A DNA stretch of 64,000 bases. Source: Thiotrichales bacterium. Its GTDB lineage: Bacteria; Pseudomonadota; Gammaproteobacteria; Thiomicrospirales; Thiomicrospiraceae. Location: positions 1-64,000 of the forward strand of contig JAFGUG010000057.1 of the NCBI GenBank assembly GCA_016938655.1, read 5' to 3'. Of this stretch, positions 9,298-19,192 are shown piece by piece. Position 1 is the first letter of the stretch. Each line of letters begins with the position of its first letter. Both the position numbers and the translations under genes were made by a program. Below the pieces are notes generated by a model that was not told the DNA's origin, did not search any database, and worked only from the letters and a program-made list of their open reading frames with translations.

Positions 9298-10860
9298 ATG
9301 AAACCAGTACGTCGCGCGCTAATCAGTGTTTCTGATAAGACAGGTATTTTAGAATTTGCCGAATCGTTAACTGCAATGAACGTTGCCATCCTGTCTACAG
9401 GCGGAACTTACAAAGTGCTTTCTGAAGCAGGCCTACCGGTTACTGAGGTTTCAGAATACACCGGTTTTCCAGAGATGATGGACGGACGTGTTAAAACTCT
9501 TCACCCTAAGATTCACGGTGGACTTTTAGGGCGTCGTGGAACCGATGATGCCATTATGGCGGAACACGGTATTGATGCGATTGACATGGTGGTGGTGAAC
9601 CTTTATCCATTTGAAGCAACGGTTGCAAACCCAAACTGCAAACTAGAAGACGCCGTTGAAAACATCGATATCGGTGGACCAACCATGCTTCGTTCTGCTG
9701 CTAAAAACCATAAAGACGTGGCTGTTGTTACTGATCCAGCAGATTACTCGCGCATTCTTGAAGAGATGCAAGCCAACAACGGTCAACTTGCACACGCAAC
9801 CCGTTTTGATTTAGCCATCAAAACATTTGAACAAACCTCACGTTATGACGGTGCCATCTCAAACTACTTCGGCAAGATGTTTAGCACAGATGAAGCGGAT
9901 ACTTTCCCACGTACCTACAACACCCAGTTTGTTAAAAAACAGACCATGCGTTACGGTGAAAACCCCCATCAAAATGCTGCATTCTATACCGAGCGTAACC
10001 CTTCTGAAGCCTCTATTTCAACGGCTACTCAGCTGCAAGGTAAAGAACTGTCTTTCAACAACATCGCTGATACGGATGCGGCCTTAGAGTTAGTTAAAAC
10101 GTTTTCTGAAACCGCCTGCGTCATCGTTAAACACGCTAACCCATGTGGTGTTTCAATTGGTGCGACGCAATTTGAAGCCTATGACCGTGCTTACAAAACC
10201 GATCCTACCTCTGCATTTGGTGGCATTATCGCTTTCAACACCGAACTTGATGCTCAAACCGCACAAGCCATTGTTGACCGTCAATTTGTTGAAGTCATCA
10301 TTGCCCCAACGGTTTCTGCTGAAGCGGTCGCGATTGTTGAGGCCAAGAAAAATGTTCGTTTATTAGCGTGCGGTGAACTCGGCGCACAACAAACTGCACA
10401 CGACTTTAAACGTGTCACCGGCGGCTTATTGGTGCAAGACCGTGATTTAGGCATGGTCGCTGAAGCCGATCTTAAAGTGGTCACTAAAAAGTCGCCCACT
10501 GCCGAACAGATGAAAGATTTGATGTTTGCTTGGAAAGTGGCTAAATTTGTGAAATCTAACGCCATTGTTTACGTTAAGGACGGTATGACCATTGGGGTGG
10601 GTGCAGGCCAAATGAGCCGTGTTTACTCAGCCAAAATTGCAGGAATCAAAGCATCAGACGAAGGCTTAGAAGTACCAGGTTCGGTCATGGCATCGGATGC
10701 GTTCTTCCCATTCCGTGACGGAATTGATGCCGCGGCTGAAGCGGGTATTACCGCTGTGATTCACCCGGGTGGCTCCATGCGTGACCAAGAAGTGATTGAT
10801 GCCGCAGATGAACACGGTATCGCGATGGTGTTTACAGGAATGCGCCACTTCAAACACTAA
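9298..10860 (+). CDS. purH: Bifunctional AICAR transformylase / IMP cyclohydrolase
   Basis: PurH performs the last two steps of IMP synthesis. The 520-residue length is typical. The N-terminal IMP cyclohydrolase/MGS-like domain includes [16 protein letters not shown] and [16 protein letters not shown]. The C-terminal transformylase domain includes the KHANPCGVS motif with the catalytic Lys-His, RYGENPHQ and [16 protein letters not shown] lies 10 bases before the ATG. The gene is followed by two palindromic elements and then purD, as in many gammaproteobacteria. Confidence 0.96.
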   Translation: MKPVRRALISVSDKTGILEFAESLTAMNVAILSTGGTYKVLSEAGLPVTEVSEYTGFPEMMDGRVKTLHPKIHGGLLGRRGTDDAIMAEHGIDAIDMVVVNLYPFEATVANPNCKLEDAVENIDIGGPTMLRSAAKNHKDVAVVTDPADYSRILEEMQANNGQLAHATRFDLAIKTFEQTSRYDGAISNYFGKMFSTDEADTFPRTYNTQFVKKQTMRYGENPHQNAAFYTERNPSEASISTATQLQGKELSFNNIADTDAALELVKTFSETACVIVKHANPCGVSIGATQFEAYDRAYKTDPTSAFGGIIAFNTELDAQTAQAIVDRQFVEVIIAPTVSAEAVAIVEAKKNVRLLACGELGAQQTAHDFKRVTGGLLVQDRDLGMVAEADLKVVTKKSPTAEQMKDLMFAWKVAKFVKSNAIVYVKDGMTIGVGAGQMSRVYSAKIAGIKASDEGLEVPGSVMASDAFFPFRDGIDAAAEAGITAVIHPGGSMRDQEVIDAADEHGIAMVFTGMRHFKH

Positions 10861-10880
10861 AAAACGACCGTAATGGCTTG

Positions 10881-10975
10881 TTTACTCAATTTCTGCGTTG
10901 GTTAAAAGCTTCCGATGCTCACGTACATTAGTACGCTGCGCTTCGGTTCTTTTACCCGCCTTGAACTTGAGTAAA
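10881..10975. repeat. Intergenic palindromic element, copy 1 (variable core)
   Basis: Outer arms TTTACTCAA / TTGAGTAAA flank GCGTTGGTTAAAAG and CTTTTACCCGCCTTGAA. The core contains the stem CCGATGC...GCGCTTCGG around GTACATTAGTAC. Read on the minus strand, the arms match the other copies (TCAAGGCGG then an A-rich run; a T-rich run then AACGC). The element lies between purH and purD. Confidence 0.65.
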
Positions 10976-11041
10976 ACGCTCATTACTCTTATGGAGTTAT
11001 TCCAAACAGTTTAGATATTAATAACTTTTAAACTGGCTTTT

Positions 11042-11120
11042 GAAACTATTCAAATCAAGGCAAAAAATGTGAGCTGACACCTGTCAGTGACCATTTTTAA
11101 ACGCCGAGTTGGACAGTTTC
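11042..11120. repeat. Intergenic palindromic element, copy 2 (variable core)
   Basis: Arms GAAACT / AGTTTC enclose TCAAGGCAAAAAATG, a core stem CTGACACCTGTCAG, and CATTTTTAAACGCC. It has the same layout as copies 1, 3 and 4 with a different core. It sits immediately before the purD ribosome-binding region and could affect purD expression. Confidence 0.65.
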
Positions 11121-11155
11121 AGGAGTCAGTTTAAAAGTTACCCCAAGGAAAAATG

Positions 11156-12448
11156 ATGAAAGTACTAATTATTGGTGGCGGCGGTCGCGAACACGCCTTA
11201 GCTTGGAAAACGGCTCAAGCAACAGACGTAACCGAGGTGTTTGTTGCACCAGGAAATGCGGGGACGGCAATTGAACCCAACCTAACGAACGTCGACATTA
11301 AAGTGGAAGACATAGCAGGCCTGGTCACTTTTGCCAAAGAAAATGCCATTGATTTAGCGATTGTGGGCCCTGAAGTGCCGTTAGTTTTAGGTGTGGTTGA
11401 TGCATTCTCTGAAGCTGGACTCAAGTGTTTTGGTCCAACGGCAGGTGCGGCACAACTGGAAGGTTCCAAAGCGTTTTCTAAAGACTTTTTAGCCAAGCAC
11501 AGTATCCCAACTGCAGCCTACGACGTATTCACAGAAATAGAACCCGCACACGCTTACTTAGAAAAAGTCGGCGTACCGATTGTGATCAAAGCGGATGGAT
11601 TAGCCGCTGGTAAAGGCGTTATTCTTGCCGATACCATGCAAGAAGCGAAAGACGCTGTCACGGATATGCTAGCGGGTAACAAGTTTGGTTCGGCGGGCGC
11701 TCGTGTCGTCATTGAGGAGTTCTTAGTCGGTGAAGAAGCCAGCTTTATTGTCATGGCAGACGGTAAAAACGTTCTTCCAATGGCCACCTCACAAGACCAT
11801 AAAGCGCGCAATAATGGTGATACGGGGCCGAATACTGGCGGCATGGGCGCTTATACCCCTGCGCCAGTAGTCACGCAAGAGATTCACGATCGTATTATGC
11901 AAACGGTTATCTACCCAACCATCGAAGGGATGGCAAAAGACGGTTTACCTTATACTGGCTTTTTATATGCCGGTGTCATGATTGATGCCAATGGTGTACC
12001 AAAAGTTCTGGAATTTAACTGTCGATTTGGCGATCCAGAAACGCAACCTATTATGATGCGTTTGCAATCCGATTTAGCCACGCTTTGTTTAGCCGCCATT
12101 GATGGCAAACTTGACACCGTGACTGCCCAATGGGATTCTCGAGCCGCTTTAGGCGTAGTAATGGCAGCAGGCGGTTACCCTGATGAATACCGTAAAGCGG
12201 ATGTCATTCATGGGTTAGACAGTGTGAATGCTGACGATCTAAAAGTATTTCACGCGGGCACGGCGTTAAACGACAAAAATGAAGTCATTACGTCGGGTGG
12301 CCGAGTGCTTTGTGTCACCGCATTAGGAAACAGCGTATCAGAAGCTCAAAAACGTGCTTATGAAGGCGTTAAAGCGGTTAACTGGGAACAGGTCTATTAT
12401 CGAACAGATATTGGTCACAGAGCAGTCAGTCGCGAACTCGCTAAATAA
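11156..12448 (+). CDS. purD: Phosphoribosylamine--glycine ligase
   Basis: PurD is the GAR synthetase of purine synthesis, an ATP-grasp enzyme. It has KVLIIGGGGREHALAWK at the N-terminus, VIKADGLAAGKGV in the ATP-grasp core, RNNGDTGPNTGGMGAYTPAP, and LEFNCRFGDPETQ with metal-binding residues. Two ATGs lie in tandem at 11153 and 11156; AAGGA at 11143-11147 is better spaced for 11156, and the family usually begins MKVLV, so I use 11156 (431 residues from the earlier start). Regulation by PurR is not visible. Confidence 0.95.
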   Translation: MKVLIIGGGGREHALAWKTAQATDVTEVFVAPGNAGTAIEPNLTNVDIKVEDIAGLVTFAKENAIDLAIVGPEVPLVLGVVDAFSEAGLKCFGPTAGAAQLEGSKAFSKDFLAKHSIPTAAYDVFTEIEPAHAYLEKVGVPIVIKADGLAAGKGVILADTMQEAKDAVTDMLAGNKFGSAGARVVIEEFLVGEEASFIVMADGKNVLPMATSQDHKARNNGDTGPNTGGMGAYTPAPVVTQEIHDRIMQTVIYPTIEGMAKDGLPYTGFLYAGVMIDANGVPKVLEFNCRFGDPETQPIMMRLQSDLATLCLAAIDGKLDTVTAQWDSRAALGVVMAAGGYPDEYRKADVIHGLDSVNADDLKVFHAGTALNDKNEVITSGGRVLCVTALGNSVSEAQKRAYEGVKAVNWEQVYYRTDIGHRAVSRELAK

Positions 12449-12475
12449 ACATCGCTTTGTTTTACTGCACATACT

Positions 12476-12502
12476 AAAAAGCACCTTTATGGTGCTTTTT
12501 TT
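12476..12502 (+). terminator. Intrinsic terminator after purD
   Basis: AAAAAGCACC TTTAT GGTGCTTTTTTT forms a stem with a small loop and a T run, 28 bases after the purD stop. Confidence 0.9.
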
Positions 12503-12518
12503 ATCTCTAAAGTTTAGG

Positions 12519-12524
12519 TATAGT
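12519..12524 (+). promoter_or_regulatory. Possible -10 box upstream of the ComFB-like gene
   Basis: TATAGT lies 35 bases before the ATG, just after the purD terminator, so an independent promoter is expected here. No clear -35 box was seen. Confidence 0.35.
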
Positions 12525-12558
12525 GATTGTCTAACCATTGTGTTAATAAGGAAAGACC

Positions 12559-12849
12559 ATGTCATTTGATACCGTACACAACTATTATGATCGTTTAGTT
12601 TTTAATGAAATCAACGAGCACTACAAAGAGAAAAACTTAAGTGCTCACCAACTCGAAGATATGGCCTGCATCGCATTGAACCGCCTTCCCCCACGCTATA
12701 TTCGATTTGATATTGACATGTCTTTTTACCTATCTACCGATGAGCATTTTGAAATTCAGAATAAAGTCGCTAAGGCCGTTCGCAAAGCATATAAAAAGAT
12801 AATCAAATTAGACGGCATCAAAGGACATCACGAAAGCGAAGACGCCTAA
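12559..12849 (+). CDS. Late competence development protein ComFB family
   Basis: This 96-residue protein matches the ComFB family: IHNYYD-like start, LEDMACIALNRLPPRYIRFDIDM in the middle, and a charged C-terminal helix. In Bacillus subtilis comFB lies in a competence operon but its function is not firmly established; homologues in other bacteria bind cyclic dinucleotides, which would fit the c-di-GMP genes downstream, though that link is inference. It is a single gene with its own promoter candidate, and shares a bidirectional terminator with fccB. Confidence 0.75.
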   Translation: MSFDTVHNYYDRLVFNEINEHYKEKNLSAHQLEDMACIALNRLPPRYIRFDIDMSFYLSTDEHFEIQNKVAKAVRKAYKKIIKLDGIKGHHESEDA

Positions 12850-12891
12850 AACCTTAACCTAGGGTTAAAACGCACACCGTTTTTGAAGACA

Positions 12892-12921
12892 TAAAAAAAC
12901 CCGCTTTTAAGCGGGTTTTTT
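12892..12921. terminator. Bidirectional intrinsic terminator between comFB-like gene and fccB
   Basis: AAAAAACCCGCTTTTAAGCGGGTTTTTT has an A run on one side and a T run on the other, so it can stop transcription from both convergent genes. Confidence 0.9.
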
Positions 12922-12943
12922 ATTACATATTTAGAAAACTAAA

Positions 12944-14254
12944 TTAGCTCTGCCAAATATCTGCGGCGATACTTGTGTACCAACCACGTGCATAGTTTGC
13001 TTCCATTTTACGGTAAGCAGCATCTGCACCTGTATCACTCACACCGCCAGCACCTTTAACACCTTGAATTGTACCGTCTTTCATCTCGTAAACCGCAACA
13101 ACAGAGATACCATAGTCACCACTTACAAGTGAGTAGCAAGTATTGGTATTTTTAGGGCGAGGCATTGCTGTATTGTGGATTGAAGATACAATCCCAGCCG
13201 CACACATCTTAGCTTGAGATGACGCTGAGTGACCTGACTTAGGCATTTTGCCTGCAATCGCAGCATCACCAATGACGTAAACACTTGGGTGAATCTTAGA
13301 TTCAAACGTTTCTTGGTTAACCGGACACCAACCAGACGCATCAGTCAGACCCGCATCAAATGCTAGCTTGCCTGCTTTTTGGTTAGGGATAATATTCATA
13401 ACGTCCGCTTTGATGTTTTCATAGTCAGAATAAACCATCATAGAATTTGCATCAATCTTGGTAACCTTACCGCCATCAATCGCCGGAATGACTTCAATCA
13501 TACCAGGATAAAGTTTCTTCCAACCTTCTTTAAACAAGCCAGCTTTAGAAAATTTATTTTTTTGATCTAAGCAAACAATCTTCGCTGTTGGGTTATTCTT
13601 TTTAAAGTACTCAGCAACCATAGAGATACGCTCATATGGCCCAGGAGGACAACGGAACGGGTTACCAGGAGGTGCAATTACAAATGTACCACCTTGCTTC
13701 ATGTCACGAATCTGCTTGTACAGCAATTCTGTTTGAGGACCTGCTTGGTAAGCGTGAGGAATTTTCTCAGCAACTTCTGCTGAATACCCTTCTATTTCTT
13801 CGTATTTAAAGTCAATACCTGGAGAAACAATCAACTTGTCATAACCCAAAACTGAACCACCAGCCAACATAACTTCTTTGTTACCCGCAGAAATACCTGT
13901 AACGGTGTCGTGAATCACACGAACGCCATGCTTGTTTTTCAAAGTGTCGTAGTTTTGAGTGATTTTCTCACCTTCAATCAAACCTGCTAGGTACCAGTTA
14001 GAACCTGGGCAAGTCATGTAAGTTTCTTTCTTTTCAACTAAAGTGACGTCAATGTTGTTATCAAAACGTTTTAGATATTTTGCAGCCGTTGCACCACCAA
14101 AACCACCACCAATAACGACCACACGTGGCTTACCAGCAGTTGCAGGATTCGCTTGCGCTTTAGCAGCCGTTGCACAGCCTGTTAAAGAAGAGACTAAAGG
14201 TGTTGCAACACCCGCGGCGGCCATTGCTTTTATAAGTGTTCTACGATTCATCAT
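12944..14254 (-). CDS. fccB: Flavocytochrome c sulfide dehydrogenase, flavoprotein subunit
   Basis: FccB oxidises sulfide in the periplasm with FAD and passes electrons to the cytochrome subunit FccA. The 436-residue protein has a twin-arginine signal (NRRTLIK), the FAD motif VVVIGGGFGGATAAKYLKR, the redox-active Cys segments YMTCPGSNWYLAGLIEG and NPFRCPPGPYERISMVAEY, and a C-terminal FCSD flavin-binding region. Its start is the ATG at 14254 (AGGGAG upstream). The signal ends with SSLTGC (C27), which looks like a lipobox, so the protein may be lipid-anchored. It follows fccA by 15 bases. Confidence 0.92.
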   Translation of the reverse strand: MMNRRTLIKAMAAAGVATPLVSSLTGCATAAKAQANPATAGKPRVVVIGGGFGGATAAKYLKRFDNNIDVTLVEKKETYMTCPGSNWYLAGLIEGEKITQNYDTLKNKHGVRVIHDTVTGISAGNKEVMLAGGSVLGYDKLIVSPGIDFKYEEIEGYSAEVAEKIPHAYQAGPQTELLYKQIRDMKQGGTFVIAPPGNPFRCPPGPYERISMVAEYFKKNNPTAKIVCLDQKNKFSKAGLFKEGWKKLYPGMIEVIPAIDGGKVTKIDANSMMVYSDYENIKADVMNIIPNQKAGKLAFDAGLTDASGWCPVNQETFESKIHPSVYVIGDAAIAGKMPKSGHSASSQAKMCAAGIVSSIHNTAMPRPKNTNTCYSLVSGDYGISVVAVYEMKDGTIQGVKGAGGVSDTGADAAYRKMEANYARGWYTSIAADIWQS

Positions 14255-14269
14255 TTTTTTATGTCTCCC

Positions 14270-14575
14270 TTATGGCTTTAACGTACCGAAATAGTTTGCG
14301 ATATCGGTTAGCTCTTGGTCTGTGTAACCTTTAACGTGACGTGGCATCATAGTGCCAGCACGCGTTCCATTTTTATAGGCGATTAATTGAGTAGCCATAA
14401 CAGAAGCTGGGTAGCCAGCAAGTGGAGGAATGGTTCCACCAACATATTTGCCTTCTGGACCGTGACAAGAAAAACACGTTGTTGCAGACATCTCTGCGTT
14501 GGTAATTGTTTTTGAATGAGAAACAGCTGGTAACGCGACCAATGCTGCTAATACAAAAAGACCCTTTAGTTTCAT
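14270..14575 (-). CDS. fccA: Monohaem cytochrome c subunit of flavocytochrome c
   Basis: FccA is the electron acceptor of FccB. I start it at the ATG at 14575 (MKLKGLFVLAALVALPAVSHS), which has AGGGAG upstream; the frame is open further but without a sensible signal peptide. The mature protein of about 80 residues has one haem site, TTCFSCHG, and a likely Met axial ligand in GTMMPRH. The best-studied Allochromatium FccA has two haems; single-haem FccA is known in other sulfur oxidisers. The pair fccA-fccB is a compact operon. Confidence 0.88.
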   Translation of the reverse strand: MKLKGLFVLAALVALPAVSHSKTITNAEMSATTCFSCHGPEGKYVGGTIPPLAGYPASVMATQLIAYKNGTRAGTMMPRHVKGYTDQELTDIANYFGTLKP

Positions 14576-14845
14576 CTGTGAAACTCCCTCTTCTTTTTTA
14601 AAAATGATCAAACACGATCATCTTTTGCTTAAATAAACTGTTCGAACACGTATTTTAAATACTTCTATAAAAATTACTAATCAAAAGAACTTAGGCTCCA
14701 TAGAGTTTCCTTTTTTTAGAAAACGCTTATATAACTAACAGATACGTCTTACAGCCTTGGTATAATGCAGAATATAATTTATTTTATAGGCTTATCAATT
14801 AGTTATATCTAATCAATTCATTTTATAAGGTTTTTATTTTTAGCC
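14576..14845. other. AT-rich upstream region of fccA, no gene seen
   Basis: The stretch before fccA is AT-rich and has no convincing coding frame. It must contain the fccAB promoter. I could not identify a specific regulator site. Confidence 0.5.
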
Positions 14846-14872
14846 AAAAAAAAACCCTCTAACAAAGAGGGC
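14846..14872 (-). terminator. Intrinsic terminator after clpB
   Basis: On the minus strand GCCCTCTTTGTTAGAGGG is followed by nine T. It is 28 bases past the clpB stop. Confidence 0.88.
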
Positions 14873-14899
14873 TTATAGGGACATAGAAAGATTCAATAT

Positions 14900-17467
14900 T
14901 TAAAGGAAGGTTAACCCATTATCGTCAGTATCCATGCTAATAGTAGAGTTACTTAAAAACTCACCTTTAAGTATTTTTTGCGCCAATGGATTTTCAACTT
15001 TTTGCTGGATGACTCGTTTTAAAGGTCTGGCACCGTAAACCGGATCAAACCCCACTTCGCCTAATAAATCCAATGCGTTATCTGAAATCGTCAAATCCAA
15101 ATCGGCATGTTGCAAGCGTTTACGCAAGCCTTCAAGCTGAATCGCCGTGATCGCACGAATCTGCTCACGACCTAACGGATGGAACACCACAATTTCATCA
15201 ATTCGGTTAATGAATTCGGGTCGAAAATGACCGCCTACCACCTCCATGACATCGGCTTTCATCTCTTCGTAACTGGCCACGCCGGCTTTTTCTTGAATAA
15301 TCTGCGAGCCTAAGTTCGAGGTCATCACAATCACGGTGTTTTTAAAGTCCACCGTACGCCCTTGCCCATCGGTCAATCGCCCATCGTCTAACACTTGTAA
15401 CAAAATATTAAAGACATCAGGATGTGCCTTCTCGACCTCATCCAACAAAATAACCGAATACGGTTTACGGCGCACGGCTTCGGTTAAATAACCACCTTGT
15501 TCATAACCCACATAGCCCGGAGGCGCACCAATCAAACGGGCGACCGAATGTTTCTCCATAAACTCAGACATATCTAATCGAACAATCGACTCTTGGGTGT
15601 CAAATAGGAAGTCCGCTAAGGCTTTAGTTAGTTCCGTTTTACCGACACCCGTAGGCCCTAAGAACAAGAAAGATCCATTCGGGCGATTGGGTTCTGACAG
15701 GCCTGCTCGTGAGCGACGAATGGCATCCGAAACCGCCGTCACCGCTTCTTGCTGACCGACTACCTGTTTTTGCAAAACCTCTTCCATGCGCAATAACTTT
15801 TCACGTTCGCCCTCTAACATTCTAGAAACCGGAATCCCTGTCCACTTAGCAACCACTTCCGCAATTTCTTCTTCGGTTACCTTATTACGAAGTAAATGAA
15901 GGGTTTGTCCCTCGTCATCCACTTCGGCCAATTCTGCGGCTTTAATTTTGCCTTCCAGCTCTGGAATCGTACCGTATTGCAACTCCGACATTTTGGCCAG
16001 ATTACCTTCACGTCTTGCCGCTTCCATCTCTATGCGAGCATGATCGAGTGCTTCTTTATATTGCTGAGCCCCTTGCAGAGCGGCCTTGTCTTTTTTCCAA
16101 ATCTCATCGTAGTCGGAGTACTCTTTTTCAAGCAGTGCAATTTGATCTTTTAAATCTTCCAACCGTTTTTTAGAGGCCGCATCTTTCTCTTTCTTAAGCG
16201 CTTCACGCTCAATTTTCAGTTGAATCAGACGACGATCTAACTTATCCATCTCTTCAGGTTTAGAGTCAATCTCCATACGAATACGTGACGCCGCTTCATC
16301 AATCAGATCAATTGCTTTATCGGGCAACTGGCGATCGGAGATATAACGCTGCGATAACTGAACCGCGGCCACAATCGCCGGGTCGGTAATGTCCACCCCA
16401 TGATGCACTTCGTAACGCTCTTTTAAACCACGTAAAATGGCCACGGTATCCTCTTCGGTGGGTTCATCCACTAGAACCTTTTGAAAACGTCTTTCTAAGG
16501 CGGCATCTTTTTCAATGTATTGACGATACTCATCCAGCGTAGTTGCCCCCAAACAATGCAACTCACCGCGTGCCAACGCGGGTTTAAGCATATTACCGGC
16601 GTCCATTGCACCATCCGATTTACCGGCGCCGACCATGGTGTGAATTTCATCAATAAACAGAATCACCTGACCTTCATTTTTAGCTAAGTCACTCAATACC
16701 GCTTTTAATCGCTCTTCAAACTCGCCACGGTATTTTGCACCCGCTAACAGCGCACCTAAATCTAACGACAAAACACGCTTATTACGCAGACCTTCCGGCA
16801 CCTCACCATTCACAATACGTTGTGCAAGCCCTTCCACAATTGCGGTTTTACCGACACCTGGTTCACCAATCAGCACGGGGTTATTTTTAGTACGGCGCTG
16901 TAAAACTTGAATCGCACGACGAATTTCATCGTCACGTCCAATCACAGGGTCTAACTTACCTTGCTCAGCACGTTCGGTCAGGTCAATGGTATATTTTTCT
17001 AACGCTTGACGTGTCTCTTCTGCATTTTGATTCATCACGTTTTCATCTCCACGGACTTTTTGAATGGCTTGTTCCAAGGCTGTTTTATTGGCTCCGGCCT
17101 GTTTTAATAAATCAGCCACGGTGTCATTGGATTCCAGTGCCGCCACAAAAAACAGTTCACTGGCGATATACGCATCGCCCTGTTTCTGTGCAGCCTTATC
17201 CATTAAGTTTAAAATCTGTCCCGATTTTTGCGACAGCTGAACATCGCCCGCGTTGCCGCTTACCTTCGGCATAGTTTGCAATTTAGCTTGAACAGCGGTG
17301 CGTAATGTCGAGACATTCACTTGGGCTAACTGCAAAAGTTGCGATTGCTCTTCTAACAATGCCGCCAAGATATGCACCGGCTCAATAAACTGATTGTCTT
17401 GACCGACCGCAATCGATTGCGCTTTGCCTAAGACCGACTGAAACTGGGTAGTAAATTTATCCATCAT
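14900..17467 (-). CDS. clpB: ATP-dependent disaggregase ClpB
   Basis: ClpB pulls proteins out of aggregates together with DnaK. The 855-residue protein has the Clp N-domain (1-150), first AAA domain with Walker [10 protein letters not shown] (201-209), the coiled middle domain (about 410-530), and the second AAA domain with Walker [10 protein letters not shown] (about 600). The C-terminal end ([13 protein letters not shown]) is normal. AGGAG lies 9 bases before the ATG. It is monocistronic, with a heat-shock-like promoter candidate upstream. Confidence 0.97.
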   Translation of the reverse strand: MMDKFTTQFQSVLGKAQSIAVGQDNQFIEPVHILAALLEEQSQLLQLAQVNVSTLRTAVQAKLQTMPKVSGNAGDVQLSQKSGQILNLMDKAAQKQGDAYIASELFFVAALESNDTVADLLKQAGANKTALEQAIQKVRGDENVMNQNAEETRQALEKYTIDLTERAEQGKLDPVIGRDDEIRRAIQVLQRRTKNNPVLIGEPGVGKTAIVEGLAQRIVNGEVPEGLRNKRVLSLDLGALLAGAKYRGEFEERLKAVLSDLAKNEGQVILFIDEIHTMVGAGKSDGAMDAGNMLKPALARGELHCLGATTLDEYRQYIEKDAALERRFQKVLVDEPTEEDTVAILRGLKERYEVHHGVDITDPAIVAAVQLSQRYISDRQLPDKAIDLIDEAASRIRMEIDSKPEEMDKLDRRLIQLKIEREALKKEKDAASKKRLEDLKDQIALLEKEYSDYDEIWKKDKAALQGAQQYKEALDHARIEMEAARREGNLAKMSELQYGTIPELEGKIKAAELAEVDDEGQTLHLLRNKVTEEEIAEVVAKWTGIPVSRMLEGEREKLLRMEEVLQKQVVGQQEAVTAVSDAIRRSRAGLSEPNRPNGSFLFLGPTGVGKTELTKALADFLFDTQESIVRLDMSEFMEKHSVARLIGAPPGYVGYEQGGYLTEAVRRKPYSVILLDEVEKAHPDVFNILLQVLDDGRLTDGQGRTVDFKNTVIVMTSNLGSQIIQEKAGVASYEEMKADVMEVVGGHFRPEFINRIDEIVVFHPLGREQIRAITAIQLEGLRKRLQHADLDLTISDNALDLLGEVGFDPVYGARPLKRVIQQKVENPLAQKILKGEFLSNSTISMDTDDNGLTFL

Positions 17468-17504
17468 AATGTTGAACTCCTAAATTCTTATATAGATACC
17501 CTAC

Positions 17505-17532
17505 ATATGGTGACGATTATCAGAATTGGAAG
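17505..17532 (-). promoter_or_regulatory. Candidate sigma-32 heat-shock promoter of clpB
   Basis: On the minus strand CTTCCA is followed after 14 bases by CACCATAT. This resembles the sigma-32 consensus (CTTGAA, 13-15 bases, CCCCAT-T). It lies 38 bases before the clpB start. Both boxes have mismatches, so the call is moderate. Confidence 0.45.
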
Positions 17533-17715
17533 TGTTTTTATGTATTTAGATGAAAATATTCGTTCCAAAATAAAAAGACCTTGCCAAAAATAAATAGCAA
17601 AACCTGCAAGAAAAATGGTAGATTTATTTCTTAAATAGCGTATAGTTAATTGGTAATTTAACACCCCTTAAGCTATTAAAATTTAAATTCACAAACCTAG
17701 AACCGTTGAAACCTT

Positions 17716-19014
17716 ATGCCTAAAGACTTTCATACACTCAATCCAGAAATCTTGTTTAATCATATGCAAGATGCCGTTTACGTGATTGACCCTGAAAGTT
17801 CAAACATTCTCTGGTGTAACCGCCCTGCCTATGAAGAACTCGGTTATGAAAAAGAGGAGATACTCAATCATTCCGTTCTAAGCCTGCAAAAACACGTGGT
17901 TGGTTTACCCCACTGGCAAGAGGTGGCGGCCGTTATTCGTGAAAATAAGTCGTTTACGTTTATAGGCAATCATCAGCATAAAAACGGTGGCGATATCTCG
18001 GTTGAAATTGTCACCACCGTTTTTGAGCATCTTGAAGCCGAGTATTTTCTTTCCATCGCCCGTAATATCGGCAAGCGTATTCAACACGACCAAGCGTTAC
18101 ACTCTCGAAATCATCGTATCTCGTTTGCACTGAATGAGGCTTCCGATGGCCTTTGGGAGTGGGAAATTGACACTGGAAAGGTGTTTTTTAGCCCGCAACT
18201 CAAAAAGATGTTGGGTTATGGTCCAGATGAAATGCCGCCCACCATTGAAACGTGGAGCGATAACATTCATCCGGATGACTTAGTATCGGTAATGAAACAT
18301 ATTAACCGTCACCTAGCGGATGAATACTCACATTATGAAGATGAATACCGCCTAAAAAATCGAAATGGCGAATACCTTTGGGTACACGATAAAGGCAAAA
18401 TCTGCGAACGCGATGCATCCGGAAAACCGTCCATGATGGTCGGCATGGTTCGCAATATCAATAAAACCAAACTGCTCGAACAGCAGCTTGAGAGCTTAGC
18501 CTCTGAAGATTTTTTAACCAAACTTCCCAACCGTCGTTGCGGTGAACACAAAGCCAAAGATTTAATAAATAAGGCGATTGAACTTAAACAACCGTTGTGT
18601 GTTGCTATGTTGGATTTGGATGATTTTAAAACGATTAATGACCAATATGGCCATGCTAAAGGCGATGAGGTGCTGGCGTTTTGCGCCAGTATCCTAAAAG
18701 ATTTTCAGCGTGAGTCAGACTTGATTTATCGCTGGGGCGGTGAAGAGTTTGTTTGTGTGCTTCCCAATACCAGCTTACAGGTTATTGAAAAGGTGAGTGC
18801 GCAGATGCATCAGCACTTTAAAGATGCCAACTGGCAAGAAATTGGCATTCCCAGACAAACCGTTAGCATTGGTTTAGCCTGCACCACCGAGTCTTTTTTA
18901 GAAGATTTTGAGACCCTGTTCAAACAAGCCGACTCCGCCGTTTACGCTGCAAAAAACAACGGTCGAAATCAATCGATCATTGCAGATAAAACCAACTGCC
19001 AGTATTGTCCCTAA
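17716..19014 (+). CDS. PAS-PAS-GGDEF diguanylate cyclase
   Basis: This 432-residue protein should make cyclic-di-GMP. An N-terminal PAS domain (about 10-120: AVYVIDPESSNILWCN) and a second PAS_3-type domain with PAC (about 135-250: GLWEWEIDTGKVFFSP and EYRLKNRNGEYLWVHDKG) precede a GGDEF domain (about 258-425). The active site is WGGEEF (341-345). An inhibitory I-site RESD (332-335) lies five residues before it, so product inhibition is expected. No membrane segments are visible. It is a single gene converging on hemN. Confidence 0.9.
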   Translation: MPKDFHTLNPEILFNHMQDAVYVIDPESSNILWCNRPAYEELGYEKEEILNHSVLSLQKHVVGLPHWQEVAAVIRENKSFTFIGNHQHKNGGDISVEIVTTVFEHLEAEYFLSIARNIGKRIQHDQALHSRNHRISFALNEASDGLWEWEIDTGKVFFSPQLKKMLGYGPDEMPPTIETWSDNIHPDDLVSVMKHINRHLADEYSHYEDEYRLKNRNGEYLWVHDKGKICERDASGKPSMMVGMVRNINKTKLLEQQLESLASEDFLTKLPNRRCGEHKAKDLINKAIELKQPLCVAMLDLDDFKTINDQYGHAKGDEVLAFCASILKDFQRESDLIYRWGGEEFVCVLPNTSLQVIEKVSAQMHQHFKDANWQEIGIPRQTVSIGLACTTESFLEDFETLFKQADSAVYAAKNNGRNQSIIADKTNCQYCP

Positions 19015-19052
19015 CGCATCGCGAAAACTTCCGCGCAATGATCGACCTAATC

Positions 19053-19076
19053 AAACTTAGCAGGCCTGCTAAGTTT
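19053..19076. repeat. Perfect 24-bp palindrome centred on GCAGGCCTGC
   Basis: The core GCAGGCCTGC at 19060-19069 is extended by AAACTTA / TAAGTTT. As RNA it would form a 10-bp stem with a GGCC loop followed by a T-rich run, so it can be a terminator for either convergent gene. Confidence 0.85.
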
Positions 19077-19121
19077 TAAAACCTTTGAATTAACATCCCT
19101 CAATGGCTTAAAAAATGGCAT

Positions 19122-19150
19122 AAAAAAACCAGAACACGTCTGGTTTTGTT
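19122..19150. terminator. Intrinsic terminator between the PAS-GGDEF gene and hemN
   Basis: AAAACCAGA ACACG TCTGGTTTT with A/T runs on both sides; most likely the hemN terminator on the minus strand. Confidence 0.8.
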
Positions 19151-19192
19151 TGCTAAATCCACGTTTAAAAATGCAGCCAGAAAAGCAAAAAC

